From positions 33,670-97,669 of the forward strand of contig NZ_BBJJ01000027.1 of NCBI RefSeq assembly GCF_000739815.1: DNA of 64,000 nucleotides. The letters run 5' to 3'. The stretch is from Paraburkholderia mimosarum LMG 23256 = NBRC 106338 (GTDB taxonomy: Bacteria > Pseudomonadota > Gammaproteobacteria > Burkholderiales > Burkholderiaceae). The notes under the pieces were generated by a model. That model ran no database searches. It saw nothing but the letters and a program-made list of their open reading frames with translations, and had not been told where the DNA came from. The position numbers and the translations under genes are program-made. Positions 32,331-42,130 of this stretch are shown here, piece after piece. Position 1 is the stretch's first letter; each line of letters opens with the position of its first letter.

Positions 32331-33161
32331 TCAGTTTGCGTCGTAAACTGCTGGATAAGATGGTGTCAACTGCACTCCATCAACACTTCCGGTAGGGCTT
32401 AATGCACAGGCAGCAAAGTAAGTGTTATAGAGCGTTCCATTGATGTCAAACTGTGGGCCTGTATAAGTACCGAAATACCATGAGTCCACCCAATCGGCTG
32501 ATTGCGGTAGCCCCATCCCTAACCGTGCATTATTTATATCGGTGTTCCCAAATGGATCATCGACCGCCATCGTCGGCCAATTAAAGTAATGGTCGGTATT
32601 TGGGCCCCAAACTATTTGGGAAAAATTCTGGTACTGAGTAAACTGCGTACCGGGCACATTATGAATACTAAAACCAACGCCCGAAACGGTGACGGTCGAG
32701 CTTGCGGTAGCAGCGGTACAAATCGCGGCCGGATTTTGCGGCTGCGCATTACAGGCATAAACCCACGCACTACCGTTCCAAGCGGGACCACTCGCAAAGC
32801 CGTCCTGACAGGTATTTGGCCCCGGTGGTGGCGGCGGCTGGCATGACAGACCGACCCAAGCACTACCGTTCCATGAGGGACCAGCCATCTCCTGCCAGCC
32901 GCTCGGACATGATGGAGGCGCTTGGTAATTGCACGACGGCGCACTCCACTGCGATCCAATCCACTGCGACGCTGCGGTCGTCGTCCACCCCGCCGAAGCT
33001 GGACACTGTGGCTGCGGTTGCGGTGCATTCACGAGGTTCGGCGGACAGCTCGAATCCTGATATCCATATGAGCAGCGCACTGGCCTGGCCGACGCAACGT
33101 GTGCCATTGCCAGCATGCATACGAGCAGCGCCCATCGCACCACCCACTTCGTCAGACCCAT
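32331..33161 (-). CDS. Secreted Trp/Cys-repeat protein, last gene of the pilus operon
   Basis: 276 aa. Signal peptide (VRWALLVCMLAMAHVASA), then three copies of a short repeat of the type W-x-G-(S/A)-x-W...C (QWIGSQWSAPSC, SWNGSAWVGLSC, AWNGSAWVYAC) with Pro-rich spacers and Cys that may pair, then a unique C-terminal domain. ATG at 33161 lies 14 bases after the PilV-like gene, so it is probably co-expressed and could be a pilus-tip or adhesin component (inference). Confidence 0.65.
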   Translation of the reverse strand: MGLTKWVVRWALLVCMLAMAHVASARPVRCSYGYQDSSCPPNLVNAPQPQPQCPASAGWTTTAASQWIGSQWSAPSCNYQAPPSCPSGWQEMAGPSWNGSAWVGLSCQPPPPPGPNTCQDGFASGPAWNGSAWVYACNAQPQNPAAICTAATASSTVTVSGVGFSIHNVPGTQFTQYQNFSQIVWGPNTDHYFNWPTMAVDDPFGNTDINNARLGMGLPQSADWVDSWYFGTYTGPQFDINGTLYNTYFAACALSPTGSVDGVQLTPSYPAVYDAN

Positions 33162-33174
33162 CGTCTTCCTCTCC

Positions 33175-34416
33175 CTAATACGCACAGTAAGTCGTGGCGA
33201 TGGCCACGCCTTGCCCTGCATTGCTCGATCCGTCCGTAAACCACACGGTCCACGGGCCAGTGCCGGTGAATGAGACGTTCCATGTCGCCGTGCTGTCGAC
33301 ATAGATGCTCTTCGGATCAATGACGACAGCCGGGGCCGCGTTGGGCGAGCACGGCGGTGCAGGTACTACCTGTCCGTTCGAAACCTGGTAGTAGTCGTAC
33401 CGGAGCGTCGTCCCTCCAATCGGCAACCAAATTCCCCCCTGGCACGAAAACATCACGCCCGAGCCGTTTTTTTCGCCAGCGACCACCGTGCCTGAACCCG
33501 TGCCGGAACAGGCTCCGCGCGGCACGGCGATGTTGCCGAGTTGCGCCGTACCCGAGATCGTTGCGTTGCCATTGATCGTTGCGTTGCCATTGATCGTCGC
33601 GGCACCCGTGTTAATCGGTGCCGGCGCCGTGCCCGCAGCGTTCTCCACCTGCAAGGTGCCGGGCGTGCGGACCGAATTGCTCACCGCAACGTTCGAGGCG
33701 GAAAGGGTCGGCGCCGCAATCGTGCCAGTCGCGTCGATGCTGTTGACGTTGTGCAGGCTCACGCCATTGACGTTCTGGTCGCCCGTCCAGGTGAGGCTCC
33801 CGTCACGGCGGATATAGAGCGAGGTGCCATCGTCGACAGAGCCGTTGGTCGCGAGGATTGCCGCGGCCGGGGCCCCGGGCAACGGATTGCTGGCATTCCA
33901 TGCCCCGTTGATCCCGTAGACGGTCGCTGAATTGCGCGTCGACGAATAGCCGAACTGTCCGTTGCTGGCGTTGCCTGCCAGCGCGATCTGCGCGGCGCCC
34001 TCGACGTCCGACACGCCGTTGCGCTTGTAGGGCATCGACGGGTAAAACGCCCATGTGACGTGACAGTTGCCCGCGGCCTGCGTGCAACCTGCGGGCACCA
34101 TCGACATCTGGATGGTGTAGGCTCCGCCCCAGAACGGCCCTGCCGCATAGTTCTGCTTCAGCTCACCGGAGCTTTTCAGTTGCGCCAGCGTAGGTGCGCT
34201 CAGGATCGGGTTGCCGCCCGAAGCGGTGTACTGCGTCAGCAGGTTCGAGAAGTTATCGCTCACCCAGCTCGCGAGCGCACTGACGATCACCCCCTCATTC
34301 TGCCCTTCGGCAGCCAGCACCTCGGAGCGGCGCTTCGCAACGTCCTGCTGGATCGACACGACCGTCAGGATCGCTGACGCCGCGAGGAACACCACCATCT
34401 CGATCAGGCTGCCCAT
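33175..34416 (-). CDS. pilV: PilV-like minor pilin / pilus-tip adhesin
   Basis: 413 aa. MGSLIEMVVFLAASAILTVVS is a type IV pilin-like N-terminus without a long leader; a long variable region contains short repeats INGNATINGNAT coded by a tandem 18-bp DNA repeat (33559-33594), and the C-terminal part (GVMFSCQGGIWLPIGG) recalls the conserved end of shufflon PilV proteins. No inverted shufflon segments or Rci recombinase are visible next to it. It sits directly after pilS in the operon. Confidence 0.7.
   Translation of the reverse strand: MGSLIEMVVFLAASAILTVVSIQQDVAKRRSEVLAAEGQNEGVIVSALASWVSDNFSNLLTQYTASGGNPILSAPTLAQLKSSGELKQNYAAGPFWGGAYTIQMSMVPAGCTQAAGNCHVTWAFYPSMPYKRNGVSDVEGAAQIALAGNASNGQFGYSSTRNSATVYGINGAWNASNPLPGAPAAAILATNGSVDDGTSLYIRRDGSLTWTGDQNVNGVSLHNVNSIDATGTIAAPTLSASNVAVSNSVRTPGTLQVENAAGTAPAPINTGAATINGNATINGNATISGTAQLGNIAVPRGACSGTGSGTVVAGEKNGSGVMFSCQGGIWLPIGGTTLRYDYYQVSNGQVVPAPPCSPNAAPAVVIDPKSIYVDSTATWNVSFTGTGPWTVWFTDGSSNAGQGVAIATTYCAY
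33559..33594. repeat. Two perfect 18-bp tandem repeats inside pilV
   Basis: Unit CGTTGCGTTGCCATTGAT twice in a row, coding the NGNATI-type hexapeptide repeat. In-frame copy number changes would alter the pilin without a frameshift. Confidence 0.85.
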
Positions 34417-34428
34417 CGCTCGCCGTCC

Positions 34429-35022
34429 TCAGCTGCGCGTCGTGTAAAGCTCGACGGTCGCTACCTGCCCCGCCGAACTGCACGCGCTGCCCGCGGCCGA
34501 ACTGCTGAACGCAGTCGTCGGGCTGTAGACGACCGTGCCGTTGATGCTGACTTCCGTAAAGACGTTGGACAGCGCCGCCGCGCTCATCGAGCACACGGCG
34601 GCCGGCACGGGATACGACGTAATCACCGCATCGTTGGCGTTCGTGACCGTACCCGGCGTGGCCGTGACGTCGCCGCCGAACATGCCCTGCACCGTGCTGT
34701 AGTCGCTCGCTACGCGTGCCCCTGCCGCATCAAAGGCGTGGTTCTGCGCGAGAGACGTCAGCGACTCGCCCGAAAAGTTCGCGTCGTTCTGCGTGGCGTT
34801 CTGGATGCCTGTGTGGAACATCGTGGCCTCGCTCTTGAAGTGCGCGGCCTGCACCATGTTGCGCACGAAAGGCACGCCCAGATAGATGATCAGCGCGAGC
34901 AGCGCCATCGCGCCGAGCACTGCACCGGCTTCGATGAGCGAGAGTTCGCCGGTCTGCTTTTTCCTGCGCGCGAGGCGCCGTTGCGCTTCCCGGCGGGCCA
35001 TCGTGGTTTGTTGCGTCTTCAT
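34429..35022 (-). CDS. pilS: PilS-like type IVb major prepilin
   Basis: 197 aa. Basic leader (ARREAQRRLARRKKQTG) then ELSLIEAGAVLGAMALLALIIY, the prepilin cleavage site and hydrophobic helix with the conserved Glu at +5; Cys near the C-terminus may form the pilin disulfide. ATG at 35022 with AAGGA. Between pilR and pilV, as in IncI-type thin pilus clusters. Confidence 0.85.
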   Translation of the reverse strand: MKTQQTTMARREAQRRLARRKKQTGELSLIEAGAVLGAMALLALIIYLGVPFVRNMVQAAHFKSEATMFHTGIQNATQNDANFSGESLTSLAQNHAFDAAGARVASDYSTVQGMFGGDVTATPGTVTNANDAVITSYPVPAAVCSMSAAALSNVFTEVSINGTVVYSPTTAFSSSAAGSACSSAGQVATVELYTTRS

Positions 35023-35036
35023 AGTTCTTGTCCTTG

Positions 35037-36173
35037 TCAGAAATTGCCTGCGCTTGCACCCAGCGCGCTTTGCAGGCCAACGAGTCCGGTGACGGCATAG
35101 GAGCCCACGCCCACCCCGATAAAAAGCGCCGCTGCGATGCCCAGCAGCACGTAGTGCGTAATACGGGCGTTGCGGCGCACCGCCTCCACCACCCGGTCGA
35201 GCGAGCCGCGTCCAAGCGACTTGACCGCCTCGACGAAGTTGTCGCGCCGCTCCGCGTCCGCGATGCGGTCCACGACAAGCGCCGAGAAGATGCCGGTTTC
35301 GAGCGCACGCATGGGCTCTTCGGGCTTCAGTTCCAGCCGCCGCAGCATGCGCGTGACGTGCCAGCGCAGCCACGGATCGGCATTGACCTTGATGCGCTCG
35401 AGCGCGCCGCTGAGCGTGAGTCCTGAATCGAAAAGCCCGGACAACGAGACGATGAGCAGCGCCGCACGCAGGTCGCGACGGTTGCGCCACATCAGGGGTG
35501 CCGCGTCGATCCGGTTACGCAACGGCCCGGTCCAGCGCTTCAGTCCGTAGAAGTACGCCCAGACCAGCGCGCCGATCAGCGCCACATTCAGCCACCAGTA
35601 GTCCGCGCAGAACGTGTCGATGGCGTACAGGAAGTGCCCGGGTGCATTCCACTGTTTCAGCGGCCGGATCTCCAGCACTTGCGGATAGATGAGCGCACCG
35701 AACATGGCGCCAAGCCCGTACATGTACGCGAGCAGCATCACCGGGTAGGCCAGCTGCATCGCCGTCGTGGTCGCCAGCACGCGTCGCGCCGAAGCGGTCA
35801 TCGAGCACAGTTCGAATCCGCGCCGGGCCGCATCCTCTTTCGTCGAGGATTCGGCCAGTTCAAGCAGTGCATACTCCTCGCCGGGAATGAACGGCTTCAT
35901 CGACTGCGCGAAGCCCTCACCCTTGCCGAGCCGCTCGCCGATCGCGTGATAGACCATCCAAACGATCTGCCGGCGTTTGCGGGCACGCTCCTCCAGTACG
36001 CCGAGCCGCTCCATCAGCGTCTCGCGGTTGCGCAGCCCCTTCGTCGCCTCGATATCGAGCCTCGATTCTTCATAGAAGGCTTCACGCACTTTCTGGAAGC
36101 GCCACGTCGCGAATTTCATGCGGTCCCGGTACGGCAGGCGCATGAGCAACGGATACAGGAAACGTCCGCTCAC
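35037..36173 (-). CDS. pilR: PilR/GspF-like inner-membrane pilus platform protein
   Basis: 378 aa. Membrane spans around residues 135-155, 180-205 and 345-370 and two related cytoplasmic helical parts, as in the GspF/PilC/TadC platform family. Start overlaps the pilQ stop by 4 bases. It would anchor the PilQ ATPase. Confidence 0.8.
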   Translation of the reverse strand: MSGRFLYPLLMRLPYRDRMKFATWRFQKVREAFYEESRLDIEATKGLRNRETLMERLGVLEERARKRRQIVWMVYHAIGERLGKGEGFAQSMKPFIPGEEYALLELAESSTKEDAARRGFELCSMTASARRVLATTTAMQLAYPVMLLAYMYGLGAMFGALIYPQVLEIRPLKQWNAPGHFLYAIDTFCADYWWLNVALIGALVWAYFYGLKRWTGPLRNRIDAAPLMWRNRRDLRAALLIVSLSGLFDSGLTLSGALERIKVNADPWLRWHVTRMLRRLELKPEEPMRALETGIFSALVVDRIADAERRDNFVEAVKSLGRGSLDRVVEAVRRNARITHYVLLGIAAALFIGVGVGSYAVTGLVGLQSALGASAGNF

Positions 36174-38383
36174 GACGGCATCCTCCCGTCGCGATCCGCC
36201 ACGACTCGATAGGTTCGGAACGGCTTCATCGAGCGGTCAATGAAGCGCGGATCGATCGACCCCTGTGACGCCTTGTACAGCGCGTGCTCATAGATCGTCT
36301 TGCCGGTCATGTCCGCCGAATTGAAGTCAGCTTTGCGCTCGCGGCGCCACGCCTCTTCCGCGCCGCGCCAGTCGCGCACGGAAATCTTGTCGAGGAATTC
36401 AGGCGTCGGCCGGTACAGTTCCATGGCGAGCGTCTGGCCCTTCGTGCCGGCCGCAACCTTGCCGTCGCGCGCAAGCAGCCCCTTCTTGCGGCACTGTTCG
36501 CAGCCATCGTCGTTGCGGCAGGCCATCTTCGAGGTGTCAAGGCCGAACTTCGTGCGCAGCAGTTCGAGATCGGACGCACGCATGACGTCGGCAGCAGGCA
36601 GCTTGCAATGCGGGCACAGCATCGGGATCAGCTTCTGGTTGCCCACTGCATTGATGAACTTCTCGGAGGCCACCTCATCGGCCGTCATCCGCAGACGATC
36701 GCCGAGCAGCCGCATGAACACGCCGATGATGCTGTCCGCGTGGATGGTCGTGCGCACCGGGTGACCGGTCAGCGCAAGCTCGACGACCAGGCCCGCCACG
36801 GTCGAGTCGAGAATTTCCGCGACGGTCAGATCGTCCGGGTCCATACGCATGAGCGTGCGGATGATCGAGGCCACCTTGCGGCGGAATTCCTCTTCCGTTT
36901 CATCCAGACCGCGCGGCACCGACTGGTCCGAGAGCCACGGCATCGGGTATTCCGACGGCATACTCACGGCGTACTGCTTCATGAGTTCGCGCCCGTCCAC
37001 CATCCATGCCAGCGCGCGCAGCAGCGTGCTCTTGGCGGAACCCGTCTCGCCCGAGAGCAGCACCGCACCGCCGCTCGCGTGGCCAAGCGAATCCACGATC
37101 TCCAGTTGGCTCGCCTCCAGCCCCATCGTGTGCGGCAGGCGCACGCTGTACTTACGGAAGTTGCCGTCCAGCAGCCGCAGCGCGACGTCGAAACCGGCGA
37201 CCTGCGGCGCACTCTGCCAGCGGATGTTCAGCGTATCGGTCGAAAGCGCGAGCGGAATCATGGCCGACTGCGCGGCCGTTGGCTGGAACGCGTTGCCGCT
37301 GTTCGTGTTGCGCTGGACGAGATCCTGATAGGCCGCCGAAAGCGCACGCAGCACAGTCGCCTTCGGCATGCGACGGTAGGTGTAGAGATCGCCGTCGACG
37401 CGAAACCGCAGTTCTGCATCGGACTCGTAGTCGCGCGACTCCCAGTGCACGTCATTGGAGCCATAGGCGTGCGCCGCGTCGATGATGTCGCGGAACAGCG
37501 CGATCGCGCGTGAGCCTTCAGGTACGTGCGACGAGAGCCGGATACGCCCACGCTCGTAGACACCAGCGATCACGTCCTGGGTAGCAATCATTTCCTCACG
37601 CACCGAGATGTGCAGACGATCGAGGTCGCGCAGGTATGTCGTGTAGAGCGGCGTCTGGTGGAACTCCCGTGTGGTGATCACCACCGCCATGCCGGCCTGC
37701 ATGTCGACGGCCACGAAACTGCGCCGCGTCTCGGACGTGATGCGAAGCGTCGCTTCGGCCGTGGTATCACAGAGGATTCGCTTGAAATCGGCGAGCGCCT
37801 CGGCCGACACGAGGCGCGGCATACCCACCGGCGCGTATTCGATGTCCGGCACAGTGATCGCGTGCTCTCCGGCTACCGGGGCAGCCTCGGCTTCGGGCGG
37901 CGGGACATGTGCGCCGTCCCCTTCATGCGACGAGCTTTCCTCGCGGCAAACCTCGGCCTGCGCGTCCGCCCTCACCTCATCTTCCGGAACTGTCGTCGCC
38001 TGGTCGGTCGCGCCATCGCCCGGTTGCGCATACGCTTCACTCGCGCGCAGAGGAGCGTCGCTCACGGGCTCCCCATCAACCCGCACGGTTCCCGGCTTGA
38101 TCTCATCGGCGAACGTTACTTTGGCGCCCGTGGGTACGTCGACAAACGCACCACCCGGCACCTCGATCGGATCGACGTCCGTGATATCGCCGTCCCTTAG
38201 CCGCGCGCCAAGCGACCCGGGCGGCGCACCCGCGCCCCTGCGTGCGGGCCGGGCGGTTTCGAACACGGGCTCAACCGGCGCGGCGTCGCTTTCCTCCACG
38301 AAGCCCGGACGCCAGCCCCGAAGGCGCGCGAAGAGCGACGCGCGCGGCTTCGGCTCGTTTTCGACATTCCCAAAGAAAGACAT
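36170..38383 (-). CDS. pilQ: PilQ-type (GspE/PilB family) pilus assembly ATPase
   Basis: 737 aa. Walker A GETGSAKST (about residue 440; Ala replaces the usual second Gly of GSGKS), MRMDPDDLTVAEILD (Walker B region) and TGHPVRTTIHAD (His box). Zinc-type Cys clusters CPHC (about 588) and CRNDDGCEQC (about 620). The first 200 residues are acidic and low-complexity, longer than in IncI PilQ. Drives pilus assembly or retraction. Confidence 0.85.
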   Translation of the reverse strand: MSFFGNVENEPKPRASLFARLRGWRPGFVEESDAAPVEPVFETARPARRGAGAPPGSLGARLRDGDITDVDPIEVPGGAFVDVPTGAKVTFADEIKPGTVRVDGEPVSDAPLRASEAYAQPGDGATDQATTVPEDEVRADAQAEVCREESSSHEGDGAHVPPPEAEAAPVAGEHAITVPDIEYAPVGMPRLVSAEALADFKRILCDTTAEATLRITSETRRSFVAVDMQAGMAVVITTREFHQTPLYTTYLRDLDRLHISVREEMIATQDVIAGVYERGRIRLSSHVPEGSRAIALFRDIIDAAHAYGSNDVHWESRDYESDAELRFRVDGDLYTYRRMPKATVLRALSAAYQDLVQRNTNSGNAFQPTAAQSAMIPLALSTDTLNIRWQSAPQVAGFDVALRLLDGNFRKYSVRLPHTMGLEASQLEIVDSLGHASGGAVLLSGETGSAKSTLLRALAWMVDGRELMKQYAVSMPSEYPMPWLSDQSVPRGLDETEEEFRRKVASIIRTLMRMDPDDLTVAEILDSTVAGLVVELALTGHPVRTTIHADSIIGVFMRLLGDRLRMTADEVASEKFINAVGNQKLIPMLCPHCKLPAADVMRASDLELLRTKFGLDTSKMACRNDDGCEQCRKKGLLARDGKVAAGTKGQTLAMELYRPTPEFLDKISVRDWRGAEEAWRRERKADFNSADMTGKTIYEHALYKASQGSIDPRFIDRSMKPFRTYRVVADRDGRMPS

Positions 38384-38408
38384 GTTTTCCTCCCCGACTG
38401 AAGTTGTC

Positions 38409-39212
38409 TTATTGCGCGGTCGACGGCGCGATCCATGGGGGCAGCGGCGCGCCGACGTCGCGCAGCGGTCCCGACACGGCTACGGGCGTCGCATTGCCCG
38501 CCGGTGCGACGCCCTCCTGAACGCCCGAGCGCATGGCGACGGTACGGGTGGCCTTGCCCTCGGCGACCGTCACAAACAGACCCTCGACCTTGCGCACGAC
38601 CCATCCGTTGAGCAGCTTTTCTCCACGACGCGCCGGATAGACTGCGCCGCCGTACTGATAGAGAACGTGCAGGCCCTGTTGATCCGTGAACGAACCGACG
38701 AATGTGACCGGATCGACGCGCGGTGAACGCCAGGCGGGCGCCACAAGTACAGGTGCCGGGGGCGTTGCAGGGGGCGGCGCCTCGGCACGAAGTGGCGCGG
38801 CCGACGCCGGGGCCGCGGGCGTAGCGCTCCCCGCGCCGTCGCCGTCGCGCAGCGCGCGGGCGACCTTGTTGCGCGCGAGCTGGTCGATATCGCGCAGCGT
38901 CAGATGCGCGTCGCTGGCCGGGGCGGGAGCCATAACTGGTGCTGCCACGGTCGCGGCCGCCTGCGAGGCGCTTACGACCGGCGCGGCTGCCATGTGGACG
39001 GCCGATGCAGCACCTGACGTTGCGGACGCAACGTTCGACGTGTTCGGGATTGCGGTAGCCGTTTTTACCGACTGCGCGGGCGGTGTCGCGATGGCCCCAT
39101 CGAACGAGGGCGTGGAGGCTGCGAGCGCGCCATTCGCCGGACCGATGCCAAGGACCAGCCCGGCTGCCAGCGTCGTGGCAAGCACGGTAGTGAGACGTTT
39201 ATTGGACGACAT
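38409..39212 (-). CDS. pilP: PilP-like pilus biogenesis protein
   Basis: 267 aa. Signal-like N-terminus (TVLATTLAAGLVLGIGPANGALA), long Ala/Pro/Thr-rich middle, folded C-terminal domain (PVTFVGSFTDQQGLHVLYQYGGAVYPARRGEKLLNGWVVRKVEG) typical of PilP-type periplasmic proteins that link the platform to the secretin. ATG at 39212 overlaps pilO. Confidence 0.75.
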   Translation of the reverse strand: MSSNKRLTTVLATTLAAGLVLGIGPANGALAASTPSFDGAIATPPAQSVKTATAIPNTSNVASATSGAASAVHMAAAPVVSASQAAATVAAPVMAPAPASDAHLTLRDIDQLARNKVARALRDGDGAGSATPAAPASAAPLRAEAPPPATPPAPVLVAPAWRSPRVDPVTFVGSFTDQQGLHVLYQYGGAVYPARRGEKLLNGWVVRKVEGLFVTVAEGKATRTVAMRSGVQEGVAPAGNATPVAVSGPLRDVGAPLPPWIAPSTAQ

Positions 39213-40506
39213 AGTATTTGCCCTTCGCAACGAATTTGATTCCGACCTTGCCCATCTCCTCAGGCGCCTCTGTGTCGAGCGTCACCTTCAGGGTTTCAAG
39301 CGTCATGTCCGGTGGCAGCCGCGCGAGCAGCGGCGCCTGCCACCGGTAACCGTCGATCTCCCAGGTACCCGCACGGATGAGCGGCCCGTGACGCTCGTTT
39401 GCCGGCGGCGGCGTATTGATGAGCGGCTGGGCGGGCGACAGCCTCACCCTGTAGCCGAAACTCTTGAGATCGAATGGGCGCGTAGACAACTGCTGCGCCG
39501 GCGTCTGCAGCATGTCGATGAGCTGCTGCTCGCCAGGCCACGCCTTCGACTGCGCAGCGACGACCGCTGCGACTTCCGGCACGGCCGGGCCGCGCGCACC
39601 GAGCGCGAGACCCGAACGGTCGAACGTGAGCGGCAGCATCGAAGCCGGTGCGCGGCGCGCGAAGTCCTCGAAGGTCCCGCCCGTGCGCGTGTAGGCCAGC
39701 GAGCAGTAGCCCGCGCGCGGGCACGTTGCATCCCTGAACTGCCAGCCCTCACGGTTCGAATCGAAGTCGACGATCGTCTCGATCAGCTGTGGCGCAAGTT
39801 GTGACGCCATCGGAGTGCCCGCGACGAATTCGTGGCGCAGGGCCTTCTCGTACTGCTGGGTCCAGGTCGGCCGCGCATTCGCGGGCAGCGCGGGCGGGCT
39901 GAATACGCTGACCGCTTCCTTGACCGCGAAGATGCCCACGCCTGCCGCGAGGAGGAAGACAACGGCATTGGGCACGCCCACCGGGACACGGGCAAGCTTG
40001 CCGGCCTTCTTCAGTGCAAGCAGTTCCACCGTCTGGAAAGGCTCGTCGCCCTGAGCGAGCGCCTCGCCGGAGGTGAGCACAACGAGCGCCAGGCCCTGCC
40101 TGCGGCACTGTTGCGCAATCTCATCTCGCCGCTTTTCCGCCTGCGCGAGGCTCACGACCTCGTCGTTGTTGACCGCGCCGCGCACGACGTAGACCAGATG
40201 CGCGCGCTGCCCGTCCTGCATGAGCACCAGTACGGCGGGACGGGTACGCACGCGTTCGAGCATCGCCACACGCGCGGCGCCCGAGTAAAGCTTTACGCCC
40301 TTGAGGTCCGAAGCGTCGGGCGCGCAGAATCCGCCGAGCATGACGTCGCCGACCTGCATTTCGACGTAATGCGTCGCGGTGAAGTCCTCCGCATAGCGGG
40401 CGCGTCCATCCTTCTTTCCCTTGAGCGGATACGCGCGCCAGTCGAGGCCGAAGACCAGCCTCGCGCGCTTTTCACCCGGCAACGGTTCGGTGATATACAT
40501 GCCCAT
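39199..40506 (-). CDS. pilO: PilO-like pilus assembly protein
   Basis: 435 aa. Cytoplasmic N domain (about 1-175), one membrane span (AVVFLLAAGVGIFAV, about 182-200), periplasmic C domain. Matches the bitopic PilO of IncI/type IVb clusters. Start at ATG 40506 or 40500. Lies between the secretin and pilP genes. Confidence 0.75.
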   Translation of the reverse strand: MGMYITEPLPGEKRARLVFGLDWRAYPLKGKKDGRARYAEDFTATHYVEMQVGDVMLGGFCAPDASDLKGVKLYSGAARVAMLERVRTRPAVLVLMQDGQRAHLVYVVRGAVNNDEVVSLAQAEKRRDEIAQQCRRQGLALVVLTSGEALAQGDEPFQTVELLALKKAGKLARVPVGVPNAVVFLLAAGVGIFAVKEAVSVFSPPALPANARPTWTQQYEKALRHEFVAGTPMASQLAPQLIETIVDFDSNREGWQFRDATCPRAGYCSLAYTRTGGTFEDFARRAPASMLPLTFDRSGLALGARGPAVPEVAAVVAAQSKAWPGEQQLIDMLQTPAQQLSTRPFDLKSFGYRVRLSPAQPLINTPPPANERHGPLIRAGTWEIDGYRWQAPLLARLPPDMTLETLKVTLDTEAPEEMGKVGIKFVAKGKYYVVQ

Positions 40507-40508
40507 GC

Positions 40509-42128
40509 CTACATCGAGGGGACGACGGTTGCGGTGAGCATGACCACCTGGAACGTATGCGACTTGTTCCACGCCCCGGTAATGCCCGCGATGCCCCCGT
40601 TGGTCGTGCCGTCGGCCGTGTCGGTGACCGCGCCGTAAAGGACGACGGTCTGTCCGTCCGAAAGCGCGATCGTCTCGTCGTCCTTGCTGCCGATCGTGTG
40701 GGCAAGCTGGATCTGCTGCGCCGTCTGGCCCGAGCCTGTGCCCGCCGAGGTGAATGGACCATTCGGCTTCGAACTGTCACGCCAGTACGCGAGGAGGATC
40801 TGGTTGTGATCGTTGACCGAGGGGAGAATGTGCAGAAAATCGCCGGTCGTAAGCGTCCCAGGCGTGAGGCCCACCACCCCGCTCGACGTGCCGGTGACGC
40901 TGCCCGCCGAGGGCGAGGTCGAACGCAGATAGTCGTCGCTCTGGAAATTCGCCACCGATACCGGCAGGCCATTGAGCGTGAGCTTCGAGACCGTGCTGTC
41001 GGAGATCGTGCGGCCATACTTGTTCAGGCCGTTGATGACCGCGTTGGTGCCTGTGAATGGCGCGTTCGGCTCGAGCACAGACAGGCCAACGGTGCCGCCG
41101 CCCGAGGACAGCGACGTCGGTGAGGTGAAGTTCACCGCCCATTTGGCGAGCCCGCCCTGAATGCTGGTGTAGACGATATCGGCATTCACACCCGCCTGGG
41201 TGCCGCGGTTCAGCGCAATCTGGATCGTGCGCACGCGCAGCATCACCTGGCGCGTGGAGATTGCGTTCTCTCGCTTGAGCATGTCTCCCATGCGATCCGC
41301 TGCTTCCCGTGTGTCGTACACGGTCACGAGGCGGCTCTGCGGGTTCACGGTAATGCGACCCATCGGGGACTTCAGCTGTTTGAGCGTATTCTCGATCGAC
41401 AGGATCTGGTCGAAGTCGCCCTTGCGGCCGCTGGAAGTCATGGCCGAGAACGTGCCGGTGTCCGTATTGGCACCGCCCGTGGAACCCGTCGACTGGTTGC
41501 CCGTCGATGTGTCGGTCCCCTTGGACATCCGCGACTCGATCGACACCTTGCCCGGGATCGCAGCGATCTGGTACATGCGCGTGACGAACCGGCTGATGGT
41601 GATGGTCGAACCATCAAAGGACCAGTCGAGCCCGAGATCCTCCATGACGTCGTGCAGATAGCGACCGATTGCGCACGATTCGCAGGGCTGGTCATACACG
41701 GGCACTTCGGAGGTTCTGGCGCCGCCCAGGCTTGCCGGCGTGCTCTTGTCGTCGTTCGACCCGCGCGGAATCAGGCTGTCGCGCGGGATGTAGACGTCAG
41801 GACTCACGCGCACCGGAAAACCCGAAGCGTTGGAGACAAGCGTCGCGAGCGTCCGCACGTCGAGCTTCGGCGGGAAGGTGACCTTCTTGTCGCGAAACAC
41901 CGCTGGCAGCGTGGCCTCATACGCGAGGGGCACCGGGCGATCGCCGAGGAAGGCGCTCGGCACCACCTCAACGAGCGGAATACTGTTTCCCGCGCCGTCG
42001 AGCGCAGCGCTCGCCGTCGCGTTCCCCTGGTCATAGGCACTGTTGACATCGCCTTGCGTGACGGCGCAGCCTGCGAGCATCACGGCGCTCGCCGTCGCGA
42101 TCAGGGTACGGATGGGATAGAGGCGCAT
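40509..42128 (-). CDS. pilN: PilN-type lipoprotein secretin
   Basis: 539 aa. Lipobox VMLAGC; N domain with LDVRTLATLVSNASGFPVRV and the C-terminal secretin region (LVTVYDTREAADRMGDML, VMLRVRTIQI, ALSDGQTVVLYG). Forms the outer-membrane channel of the type IVb pilus. ATG at 42128 with AAGGA; 2 bases from the TcpQ-like gene. Confidence 0.85.
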   Translation of the reverse strand: MRLYPIRTLIATASAVMLAGCAVTQGDVNSAYDQGNATASAALDGAGNSIPLVEVVPSAFLGDRPVPLAYEATLPAVFRDKKVTFPPKLDVRTLATLVSNASGFPVRVSPDVYIPRDSLIPRGSNDDKSTPASLGGARTSEVPVYDQPCESCAIGRYLHDVMEDLGLDWSFDGSTITISRFVTRMYQIAAIPGKVSIESRMSKGTDTSTGNQSTGSTGGANTDTGTFSAMTSSGRKGDFDQILSIENTLKQLKSPMGRITVNPQSRLVTVYDTREAADRMGDMLKRENAISTRQVMLRVRTIQIALNRGTQAGVNADIVYTSIQGGLAKWAVNFTSPTSLSSGGGTVGLSVLEPNAPFTGTNAVINGLNKYGRTISDSTVSKLTLNGLPVSVANFQSDDYLRSTSPSAGSVTGTSSGVVGLTPGTLTTGDFLHILPSVNDHNQILLAYWRDSSKPNGPFTSAGTGSGQTAQQIQLAHTIGSKDDETIALSDGQTVVLYGAVTDTADGTTNGGIAGITGAWNKSHTFQVVMLTATVVPSM

Positions 42129-42130
42129 GG

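Noticed and set aside
33175..34416. Shufflon in the pilV 3' region
   Set aside because: No inverted recombination sites or alternative C-terminal segments were found downstream; the only repeats are direct.
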